A stretch of DNA of 5,397 nt from Candidatus Falkowiibacteriota bacterium (GCA_013335665.1 JAAXVE010000064.1:1-5397); one strand, 5' to 3'. Positions 1 to 5,386 are shown, numbered from the stretch's first letter. Notes: generated from the letters alone by a model not told the origin. Numbers and translations: made by a program.

Positions 1-165
1 AACAGAATGTGCCGCCAACCCTTTCAGCGCCCCCCTGACATTTTCCCGCCCTCCGCAGACACATACCGCTGGTCGGACCTGCAGTGCGCCAACCCTCCGG
101 GGCGCCGCATCTGGCACTCGGCGGCCACCGTGGGCGGGCGCTACGTGGTCGTCACGGGCGGCTAG
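1..165 (+). CDS. Kelch-repeat-like fragment, 5' end outside the window, ends at TAG
   Basis: Frame 1 is open from the first base to a TAG at 163-165 (54 residues, no certain start, so probably the tail or an internal piece of a longer gene). The peptide carries a good kelch-blade pattern: D20-T-Y-R-W24 as the end of one blade, then P32-P-G-R-R36, H39-S-A-A42, V44-G-G46 and a hydrophobic strand Y48-V-V-V51 followed by the double glycine G53-G54. Kelch repeats build beta-propellers used mainly for protein or sugar binding; no partner can be inferred. Third codon positions are almost all G or C and the stretch is about 70% GC, unlike everything after base 200. It may be foreign DNA, a remnant of transferred sequence, or an assembly join. 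The kelch resemblance is seen directly; the origin is unresolved. Confidence 0.5.
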   Translation, partial: NRMCRQPFQRPPDIFPPSADTYRWSDLQCANPPGRRIWHSAATVGGRYVVVTGG

Positions 166-324
166 GCCGCCCCACGAAGGAGCTTTGAGGGCTCGACTTC
201 GCTTTTTGATATAGGCACTCAATGGGAATATGAGAGATGGTTTGTTGTTACCGAGCAGGGTATGGATCCTACAGGATTATCAGGATTGGAAAATATTATA
301 GGTTTTTTTACTGTCTATTTTTAT
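166..324. other. Low-GC continuation of the kelch frame, no confident gene
   Basis: After the TAG at 163-165, frame 1 stays open to a TGA at 385-387. Its first 20 or so residues still look like the next kelch strand: S-L-F-D-I-G-T-Q-W-E is encoded at 199-228, with the D, T and W expected in that position. Past about base 230 the translation no longer resembles kelch. This frame also runs through the strong hairpin at 325-355, so it is unlikely to be translated to its end. Frame 2 carries a short open stretch ending in TAG at 299-301, just before the hairpin, which could be the tail of a different gene. GC drops from about 78% (121-180) to about 45% (181-240) and 37% (241-300). I cannot assign a product. 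Confidence 0.3.
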
Positions 325-355
325 AATAAAGAGCGCCAAGCCAGCGCTCTTTATT
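325..355 (+). terminator. Intrinsic terminator upstream of ruvB
   Basis: A perfect 12-bp stem pairs AATAAAGAGCGC (325-336) with GCGCTCTTTATT (344-355) around a 7-base loop, and the right arm runs into TTTC. The GC-rich core is next to the loop and the outer part is A/T, the usual shape of a Rho-independent terminator. The + strand side has the better T run, so it probably ends rightward transcription entering from the left edge and isolates the ruvB operon. It could also work on the other strand. Confidence 0.75.
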
Positions 356-411
356 TTCTAATCTCATTATTTCATGGCAAGCGGTGAGATCTCGACTGTT
401 TTTTTGTGTTT

Positions 412-439
412 TTGTCAAGGATTGCGACCGTTACATAAT
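412..439 (+). promoter_or_regulatory. Probable sigma70-type promoter of the ruvB operon
   Basis: TTGTCA at 412-417 (5 of 6 to TTGACA) and CATAAT at 434-439 (5 of 6 to TATAAT) are 16 bases apart. Transcription would start near 446, giving a leader of about 20 bases before the ruvB ATG. An overlapping alternative is TTGCGA at 422-427 with TACAAT at 445-450 (17-base spacer), which would give an almost leaderless transcript. The region between the hairpin and ruvB holds nothing else I recognise. Confidence 0.4.
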
Positions 440-465
440 CAGGGTACAATGGAAGAAATAATATT

Positions 466-1461
466 ATGACCGAAGATAGAATCATATCAACTGAAGAAAT
501 AGCACAAGACGATACTGACGTAACATTAAGGCCGCAAAAGCTTTCAGAGTACGTGGGACAGTCTAAAATCAAGGAGAATCTGAGGATTTTTCTTGAAGCA
601 GCCAAGCGCCGCGGAGAAACTGTCGAGCACGTTTTGCTTTATGGCGCCCCAGGCTTGGGCAAGACAACTTTGGCCCACGTCATAGCTAATGAATTAGGTG
701 CTAATATCCGCATCACCTCTGGTCCTGCGATTGAAAAGACCGGTGATTTAGCTGCTATCCTGACCAACCTTCAGGAGGGTGACATCTTGTTTATTGATGA
801 GATTCACCGCCTGAACCGCGGTGTCGAGGAAATACTTTATCCAGCTATGGAAGATTATGCTTTAGATATCGTGATCGGCAAGGGGCCGTCTGCTAGGACT
901 TTGCGCATAGATCTTCCTAAGTTCACCATTATCGGTGCCACGACTAAAGTCAGCTCCCTGACCGCCCCATTGCGCGACCGCTTTGGCATGACTTACCATC
1001 TGAATTATTATGAGCATGACGATATGGAGCGTATCGTCGGGCGCAGTGCCAGGATTTTAGGCGTAGAGATGGACGAAACAACAGCTGGAGATATAGCCAA
1101 ACGTTCACGCCGTACTCCTCGCGTGGCGAACCGTCTTCTTAAGCGCGTACGCGATTATTGCCAGGTGGAAGGGGATGGTCGAGTCAGTACAGAGCATTGT
1201 TTCAATGCCTTCGCTATGTTGGAGGTTGACGAACTCGGACTGGATAATATCGACCGCAAGATTTTGGAGTTGATTATTGATAAATTCAAGGGTGGGCCAG
1301 TCGGCTTAAATACTATTGCTGCTGCTACCGGTGAAGACGTGTCTACTATTGAAGATGTATACGAACCGTACCTGATCCAGTTGGGTTTTTTGGATCGCAG
1401 TCCGCGCGGACGGTTGGCAACAGACTCTGCATATCTCCACCTGGAAAAAGAGCGTAAATAA
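466..1461 (+). CDS. ruvB: Holliday junction branch migration DNA helicase RuvB
   Basis: RuvB is the AAA+ ring ATPase that, with RuvA, drives branch migration of Holliday junctions during recombinational repair in the cytoplasm. The 331-residue length is normal for the family. Visible landmarks: an N-terminal T-L-R-P with E-Y-V-G-Q (about 20-32), Walker A G60-APGLGK-T67, Walker B ending D111-E112 followed by IHRL, the P-A-M-E-D block (126-130), sensor 1 G157-A-T-T160, the arginine finger R172 in L-R-D-R-F-G, sensor 2 R219 in T-P-R-V-A-N-R, and a C-terminal winged helix (about 256-331) with R-S-P-R-G-R. A GGAAG at 451-455, 10 bases before the ATG, supports the start. It is the first gene of a four-gene operon; ruvA and ruvC are not adjacent. 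One oddity is T-T-K-V-S-S-L-T after sensor 1, where E. coli has T-T-R-A-G-S-L-T. Confidence 0.98.
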   Translation: MTEDRIISTEEIAQDDTDVTLRPQKLSEYVGQSKIKENLRIFLEAAKRRGETVEHVLLYGAPGLGKTTLAHVIANELGANIRITSGPAIEKTGDLAAILTNLQEGDILFIDEIHRLNRGVEEILYPAMEDYALDIVIGKGPSARTLRIDLPKFTIIGATTKVSSLTAPLRDRFGMTYHLNYYEHDDMERIVGRSARILGVEMDETTAGDIAKRSRRTPRVANRLLKRVRDYCQVEGDGRVSTEHCFNAFAMLEVDELGLDNIDRKILELIIDKFKGGPVGLNTIAAATGEDVSTIEDVYEPYLIQLGFLDRSPRGRLATDSAYLHLEKERK

Positions 1462-1490
1462 GGTTATCTCGACTATATAAATAAAAATAT

Positions 1491-1739
1491 ATGACTTTTC
1501 CTTTGGTTTATTTTCTTTATGCTTTTTATGCTTTTTTAGTTTTTTGGGGCATGTTCAGCTTGACGGCTCTGGGGCATATTCTTAGTTATGGAATGAAAGG
1601 TGCAGGGTCTTTTTTTGCGGCATTCGGCTATATCGCCGTTTCAGCGGTCGTCTTATTGGGCGTATTCAATTATGCCGGAACGATCGATTGGCAACAGAAC
1701 GTCGAATTTATGGGTGGTTATATTAATTTACAACAATAG
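1491..1739 (+). CDS. Small two-helix membrane protein, function unknown
   Basis: An 82-residue protein that I do not recognise. It has two hydrophobic segments, about residues 5-31 (rich in F, Y and L) and 38-61 (small residues and V), joined by a short loop containing H29, S32 and K36. The last 20 residues are polar and rich in Q and N. There is no signal-peptide cleavage pattern and no catalytic motif. The gene starts 29 bases after ruvB, with no terminator between them, and ends 2 bases before the bPH2 gene, so it is very probably cotranscribed with both. No Shine-Dalgarno sequence precedes the ATG; the upstream bases are A/T only. The tight spacing to the following gene suggests the two membrane proteins may act together, which is inference. 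The reading frame and membrane character are clear; the function is not. Confidence 0.8.
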   Translation: MTFPLVYFLYAFYAFLVFWGMFSLTALGHILSYGMKGAGSFFAAFGYIAVSAVVLLGVFNYAGTIDWQQNVEFMGGYINLQQ

Positions 1740-1741
1740 TT

Positions 1742-2308
1742 ATGTTAAAGGCACACCGCATTCCAAATCAATTGCCAGGAGAAGAAGTAATCAGGATTAT
1801 GCGTCGCGATTATTTTATTATGTTTAAGCGCATTATTCTGTTTGTTATTTTGCTGTCATTACTGCTAGTTTTCATGTTTGCGTTTTACAGTTTTGATCCC
1901 ACAATCACTTCCTCTTTGTATTTTCCCGCAATCGTCCTGGCGGGTGCCTGCTATTTCTTGTTTATTTGGCTTTTTTTCTTTTTTTCTTTCATTGATTATT
2001 ACCTTGATGTATGGATCATAACTAATGAGAGGATTATCAATATTGAACAGAATGGTTTTTTTTCGCGTACGATTTCGGAAGAAAGGTTGTTTCGTATTCA
2101 GGATGTTACCAGCGAGGTTAAAGGGGTGTTGCCGACCGTATTCAAGTATGGTAATGTCATTGTTCAGACGGCGGCCGAAAAAAACAGATTCAATTTCGAA
2201 CAAGTTTCAGCGCCTGATGAGGTTCGTGACATAATAATACGCTTGGCCGAGGCGGACAGGGAAAGACAATCCTCCGAAATCAAGGCCGAAACTGTTGGAA
2301 TATTATGA
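1742..2308 (+). CDS. Membrane-anchored bacterial PH-domain (bPH2/DUF304-type) protein
   Basis: A 188-residue protein with an N-terminal cytoplasmic stretch containing L-P-G-E-E (11-15), two hydrophobic helices at about 29-49 and 60-84, and then a soluble domain (about 85-170). That domain has the layout of the bacterial PH-like family PF03703: Y-L-D-V-W-I-I-T-N-E-R-I-I (about 87-99), G-F-F-S-R-T (105-110), L-F-R-I-Q-D-V (117-123) and a later F-K-Y-G-N-V-I-V-Q-T-A strand (134-144). In this family the helices hold the PH-like fold at the inner face of the membrane; the ligand is unknown for most members. The C-terminal tail after 170 is charged. The gene begins 2 bases after the small membrane protein and its TGA overlaps the queA ATG (ATGA, 2305-2308), which implies translational coupling. 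No Shine-Dalgarno site is visible before its ATG. Confidence 0.85.
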   Translation: MLKAHRIPNQLPGEEVIRIMRRDYFIMFKRIILFVILLSLLLVFMFAFYSFDPTITSSLYFPAIVLAGACYFLFIWLFFFFSFIDYYLDVWIITNERIINIEQNGFFSRTISEERLFRIQDVTSEVKGVLPTVFKYGNVIVQTAAEKNRFNFEQVSAPDEVRDIIIRLAEADRERQSSEIKAETVGIL

Positions 2309-3405
2309 ATTTAAAATTGTCAGATTACGATTTTGATCTGCCAAAAGAATTAATTGCTCAAACGCCACTGGAACCGCGAGACAGCTCGCGGCTTTTAGTT
2401 TTGCATAGGGCTAGCGGCCGCACCGAACATCTTGTTTTTCGGGAAATATCCAGATTATTCAAGCCAGGAGATCTTTTAGTGCTGAACGATTCCAAAGTTT
2501 TTCCTGCCAGACTGAAAGCGGAAAAGAAACTGACTGGCGGCAAGTTAGAAATATTCTTGTTGCGCGAGATAAAAAATAAGCAGTGGCAATGTCTGGTGGG
2601 TGGTCGCGGTGCTAAGCTTGGAACAGAACTTACATTCAGTGAATTTCTTTCTGGCGTACTGTTGCAGCATGACTCTGACAGGACTTGGTTGGTAGAGTTC
2701 AATATCGGCGGAGATGAGTTTTGGAAAAATATAGAATTAATAGGTGCAATGCCATTGCCACCGTATATAAAAAGAGAAGCGCCAATTGAAAATGACAAAG
2801 AACGTTATCAGACAGTATTCGCGAATGATCAGAAACAAGGATCAGTTGCGGCACCTACGGCAGGCTTGCATTTCTCTGAAAGCGTGTTGTCAGCACTTAG
2901 TTCCTTGGGAGTAGAAGTGGCGCATTTGACGTTGCACGTAGGCTTGGGGACTTTTGCGCCAATAAAGACGCAGAATGTCTTGGAACATAAGATGCATGCT
3001 GAGAATTATGAAGCTGACAAAGAGAATATCCTTAAAATAATTGAAGCAAAAAGGAACGGGCGACGTATTATTGCTGTAGGTACTACTGCTACCAGGACGC
3101 TTGAGACCATTGCGCAGAGAAGCGAATTTACAAAGGCCTTAGAAAATCCGCTTGATTGCCCGGCAGTTATTTCCGGATGGACTGATATTTTTATACATCC
3201 GGGGTATCGATTTAAGTTAGTTAATGCCATGGTCACGAATTTCCATACCCCCAAATCAACTTTAATGATGTTGGTTTCTGCTTTTATTGAACAAGAGCCT
3301 GCAAACACTGAGAAAGGGTTAGATATTCTGAAAAAGACTTACGAAGAGGCAATTTTAAAACGATACAGGTTTTTTAGTTATGGCGACGCCATGTTTATTG
3401 ACTAG
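2305..3405 (+). CDS. queA: S-adenosylmethionine:tRNA ribosyltransferase-isomerase QueA
   Basis: QueA transfers and isomerises the ribosyl part of S-adenosylmethionine onto 7-aminomethyl-7-deazaguanine at the wobble position of GUN-anticodon tRNAs, giving epoxyqueuosine. The protein has 366 residues, slightly longer than the usual 340-355. Family signatures run end to end: the start L-S-D-Y-D-F-D-L-P-K-E-L-I-A-Q (5-19), R25-D-S-S-R-L, N61-D-S-K-V-F-P-A-R-L70, G148-A-M-P-L-P-P-Y-I, R167-Y-Q-T-V-F, the core V181-A-A-P-T-A-G-L-H-F190, H211-V-G-L-G-T-F, G259-T-T-A-T-R-T-L-E, F296-I-H-P-G-Y and N312-F-H-T-P-K-S-T-L with M-L-V-S-A-F. No key block is missing. The ATG overlaps the bPH2 stop, with GGAA at 2297-2300 as a close, weak ribosome site. 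tgt, the usual next gene in the pathway, is not adjacent. It is the last gene of the ruvB operon. Confidence 0.98.
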   Translation: MNLKLSDYDFDLPKELIAQTPLEPRDSSRLLVLHRASGRTEHLVFREISRLFKPGDLLVLNDSKVFPARLKAEKKLTGGKLEIFLLREIKNKQWQCLVGGRGAKLGTELTFSEFLSGVLLQHDSDRTWLVEFNIGGDEFWKNIELIGAMPLPPYIKREAPIENDKERYQTVFANDQKQGSVAAPTAGLHFSESVLSALSSLGVEVAHLTLHVGLGTFAPIKTQNVLEHKMHAENYEADKENILKIIEAKRNGRRIIAVGTTATRTLETIAQRSEFTKALENPLDCPAVISGWTDIFIHPGYRFKLVNAMVTNFHTPKSTLMMLVSAFIEQEPANTEKGLDILKKTYEEAILKRYRFFSYGDAMFID

Positions 3406-3418
3406 CTTTGGCCAAAAA

Positions 3419-3447
3419 TTGACTAAAATTAGCTTTAATGTTAAAAT
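3419..3447 (+). promoter_or_regulatory. Probable sigma70-type promoter for the M23 peptidase gene
   Basis: TTGACT at 3419-3424 (5 of 6) and TAAAAT at 3442-3447 (5 of 6) have an ideal 17-base spacer. The -35 box lies 14 bases after the queA stop. Transcription would start near 3454 and run through the hairpin at 3498-3527 before reaching the peptidase gene, leaving a leader of about 90 bases. The A/T-rich setting raises the chance of an accidental match, but both boxes and the spacing are good. Confidence 0.5.
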
Positions 3448-3497
3448 ATAACAAATTTTTACAGATTTAACTTTAATTGTATATCTAGGCAAATAAA

Positions 3498-3527
3498 AAA
3501 AATATCAGTAGAGTTACTGGTATTTTT
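3498..3527 (+). terminator. Terminator-like hairpin between queA and the M23 gene
   Basis: A 13-bp stem with one G-U pair joins A3498-A3510 (core ATATCAGTA) to T3515-T3527 (core TACTGGTAT) around the loop GAGT. An A tract lies on the left and a T tract on the right, so the T run partly belongs to the stem. This is the shape of an intrinsic terminator and could act in both directions. It would end readthrough from the ruvB-queA operon. Because it lies after the promoter at 3419-3447, it may also act as an attenuator in the peptidase leader. Confidence 0.6.
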
Positions 3528-3546
3528 CCTAAAAATTTTAATTTTT

Positions 3547-4896
3547 TTGAAAAACACAGCTCTCTTTGTTTTTTCAAAGATTTTTGCAAAACCGGGTAAA
3601 TGGTTGCTTCGGTTATTTTTTTACAAAGTGGCGGTCAAGATCTATCAGCAATACTTCACAATGATGCGTCGTTTGGGGTGGAATAGTTCCAAGACCTCTT
3701 TTATTAATTATCTTTTGGATCAGAAGCTGGTTCATGTTTTTGTGGGTGTAATAACCTTTGCTTTGGTTTTTACAAATTTAATAGGTGACACCAAGGCGCA
3801 AGACTTATCTGCTCCCGGTAGCAATACGATCCTCTCGAGCCTGATTCAAAGTGAGTTTAGTGATGCTGATTCTGAACAATTGATCGAGGAAACCTTCGAT
3901 CAGGAGCAAGCTATCACTTCGACTCAGCAAAAATATTTAGACAGCTTATCAAGTGCTTCAAGTCAACCAGTGGCTGATGTCGGCTCGCTTGACGGAGAGG
4001 ATGCACCGATAGAGCCGACTGAATCTGCCGATGATGCAACTAAAAATGATGTTGTCTTCAAGAATGAGACAGCGCCCGTCCGAACGGAAATCACAAATTA
4101 CACTGTCGAGCAGGGCGACACTATCAGTACTATCGCTAAGAAATTTGATATCGGAGTCAATACGATTTTGTGGCAGAACAATTTGAACGCATATAGTGTT
4201 ATTCGCCCAGGAGACGTCTTGTCTATTTTGCCGGTAAGTGGTGTTGTGCATACGGTGGCTAGTGGAGAAAGTTTGAAATTGATCGCCAGCAAGTACGATA
4301 TTGATGAGCAGAAGATTTCAGAAACTAATAATATTTCCGATTCTGGTCATTTGAAAATAGGCCAGAAACTGATTATTCCTGGCGGGCGCAAAGATGCATT
4401 CACTCCTGAAAAGAAGAAATCTTCTACAGGTTTGGCCCTGATCAAGGATCTGATCGTGCCTAAGAATAATAAAGTCGTGAAAGCTCCTTATGAAGATGAT
4501 GAAAAGAAAATACCTAAAGATTCAACCCCGCCTGTAGGAAATAAGATGGCTTGGCCGACAAGCGGCTATCGCATCACTCAGTATTATTCATGGAGGCACT
4601 ACGCTATCGATGTCGCAGATCACATCGGGACACCGTTATATGCGGCTGATGCAGGCGTAATCGAAACTGCTGGTTGGGGCAAGGGATATGGCAACCAGAT
4701 AGTTATTAATCATGGCGGAGGTAAAAAGACCCGATATGCTCATTTGTCCAAGTTTTACGTGAAGGTTGGCGACCAGGTCGATAAAGGCGAAACTATCGGT
4801 GCCATGGGCAGCACTGGGTGGTCGACTGGATCTCATCTGCATTTTGAGGTTATAATAAATGGGGTGAAGTATAATCCATTGAATTACGTGCGTTAA
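3547..4896 (+). CDS. Membrane-anchored LysM-domain M23 metallopeptidase
   Basis: A cell-wall hydrolase that should cut peptide cross-links or stems in peptidoglycan outside the membrane. Order in the 449 residues: a basic, partly amphipathic N-terminal region (1-60), a membrane helix at about 61-80 with possible cleavage after T-K-A84, an acidic Ser/Asp-rich linker (about 86-180), LysM 1 (184-228, Y-T-V-E-Q-G-D-T-I), LysM 2 (234-278, H-T-V-A-S-G-E-S-L), a Lys-rich linker, and the M23 domain (about 335-447). The zinc ligands are H351, D355 and H432; H399 (Y-A-H-L) and H430 (H-L-H-F-E) complete the active site. The usual HxGxD motif reads H-Y-A-I-D. The start is uncertain: the frame opens at 3445, TTG at 3547 is the best candidate, and the next ATG is at 3661. 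I prefer TTG because residues 17-36 look like coding sequence. No Shine-Dalgarno site is visible. Confidence 0.9.
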   Translation: MKNTALFVFSKIFAKPGKWLLRLFFYKVAVKIYQQYFTMMRRLGWNSSKTSFINYLLDQKLVHVFVGVITFALVFTNLIGDTKAQDLSAPGSNTILSSLIQSEFSDADSEQLIEETFDQEQAITSTQQKYLDSLSSASSQPVADVGSLDGEDAPIEPTESADDATKNDVVFKNETAPVRTEITNYTVEQGDTISTIAKKFDIGVNTILWQNNLNAYSVIRPGDVLSILPVSGVVHTVASGESLKLIASKYDIDEQKISETNNISDSGHLKIGQKLIIPGGRKDAFTPEKKKSSTGLALIKDLIVPKNNKVVKAPYEDDEKKIPKDSTPPVGNKMAWPTSGYRITQYYSWRHYAIDVADHIGTPLYAADAGVIETAGWGKGYGNQIVINHGGGKKTRYAHLSKFYVKVGDQVDKGETIGAMGSTGWSTGSHLHFEVIINGVKYNPLNYVR

Positions 4897-4918
4897 TTCA
4901 TTAAATAATATTCGCTAC

Positions 4919-5209
4919 ATGATCATGCGCATCTTTTTGGGGTTGCTGGTGGCAGTTATCGGCATCGCCATGGTAATCAAGACCGAATTTTTAGTTAACA
5001 ACTTCGGTCGCATTCCTTTTTTTGACAAATACCTGGGCAGCGAGGGCGGGACGCGCCTAGGCTACAAACTGATTGGCATCCTGGTTGGCTTTATTGGCAT
5101 CCTGCTTGCCACCAATCTGTTCAACAATTTTATGGAGTGGGTCCTCTCTCCGTTAACCAGTGTCAGCAAGCCTGCCCAGGAGCAGGTGCAGGACAGCTCT
5201 ACCGAATAA
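4919..5209 (+). CDS. Small two-helix membrane protein with N-F-G-R-I-P loop, function unknown
   Basis: A 96-residue protein without an assigned family that I can name. It has one membrane helix at about 4-20 and a second at about 50-70. The 30-residue loop between them is distinctive: K21-T-E-F-L, N27-N-F-G-R-I-P33, then D36-K-Y-L-G-S-E-G-G-T-R-L-G-Y-K50 leading into the second helix. Such a specific loop between plain helices suggests the loop is the conserved, functional part. The C-terminal 20 residues are polar and probably disordered. A second ATG lies at 4925 (giving M-R-I-F), so the start may be two codons later. No Shine-Dalgarno site is visible. The gene starts 22 bases after the M23 peptidase with no terminator between, so the two are probably cotranscribed and an envelope role is reasonable but unproven. 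Confidence 0.8.
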   Translation: MIMRIFLGLLVAVIGIAMVIKTEFLVNNFGRIPFFDKYLGSEGGTRLGYKLIGILVGFIGILLATNLFNNFMEWVLSPLTSVSKPAQEQVQDSSTE

Positions 5210-5230
5210 AATCGTCCACAGGCCAAACCT

Positions 5231-5259
5231 TTGACAACTTTTAAAAAATAATGTAGTTT
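5231..5259 (+). promoter_or_regulatory. Possible promoter of the tRNA-Ala gene
   Basis: A perfect TTGACA (5231-5236) is followed after 17 bases by TAGTTT (5254-5259), which keeps the three most important -10 positions (T, A and the final T). Start of transcription would be near 5266, about 47 bases before the mature tRNA. The exact -35 box gives most of the support; the -10 box is weak. Confidence 0.4.
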
Positions 5260-5312
5260 TATTATTGTCGCCCACAAGCGAATATTTTTTTTAAAAGAAG
5301 CCCAAGGTTTAT

Positions 5313-5386
5313 GGGCCCTTAGCTCAGCTGGCTAGAGCACCTGCTTTGCAAGCAGGGGGTCATCGGTTCGAATCCGATAGGGTCCA
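5313..5386 (+). tRNA. tRNA-Ala (anticodon UGC)
   Basis: A complete cloverleaf can be folded. The acceptor stem GGGCCCT (5313-5319) pairs with AGGGTCC (5379-5385) and includes the G3:U70 pair that marks alanine tRNAs. The D arm is GCTC/GAGC (5322-5325, 5335-5338) with a GG in the loop. The anticodon stem CCTGC/GCAGG (5340-5344, 5352-5356) holds the loop TTTGCAA with anticodon TGC at 5347-5349. The variable loop is GGGTC, and the T arm ATCGG/CCGAT (5362-5366, 5374-5378) has the loop TTCGAAT. The discriminator is A5386. The next bases are CAA, so the 3' CCA is not encoded and must be added by the CCA-adding enzyme. UGC reads GCA and, by wobble, other alanine codons. Confidence 0.98.

Noticed and set aside
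272..289. Short direct repeat CAGGATT...CAGGATT
   Set aside because: Two copies of 7 bases in A/T-rich DNA with no further copies in a regular array; expected by chance.
372..605. 77-codon open frame on the - strand across the ruvB start
   Set aside because: It overlaps the proposed promoter and the first 140 bases of a certain ruvB gene, and its translation shows no domain or membrane pattern. It is a shadow frame.
1865..2203. 112-codon open frame on the - strand inside the bPH2 gene
   Set aside because: The + strand gene has two helices, a PH-type domain and tight operon spacing; the antisense frame is basic and without domain pattern.
2358..2798. 146-codon open frame on the - strand inside queA
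   Set aside because: It is entirely within queA, whose family signatures cover the whole length on the + strand. The antisense translation has no recognisable motif.
466..5209. Recoded stop codons as in Gracilibacteria or Absconditabacteria (TGA as Gly)
   Set aside because: The family-conserved genes have no in-frame TGA or TAG, and TAA, TAG and TGA each end a gene at a sensible place, so the standard code explains them.
5268..5292. Possible terminator TCGC-CCACAA-GCGA followed by a T run
   Set aside because: The stem has only 4 bp and lies downstream of the best promoter for the tRNA gene. The eight T make it tempting, but it is too weak to annotate.
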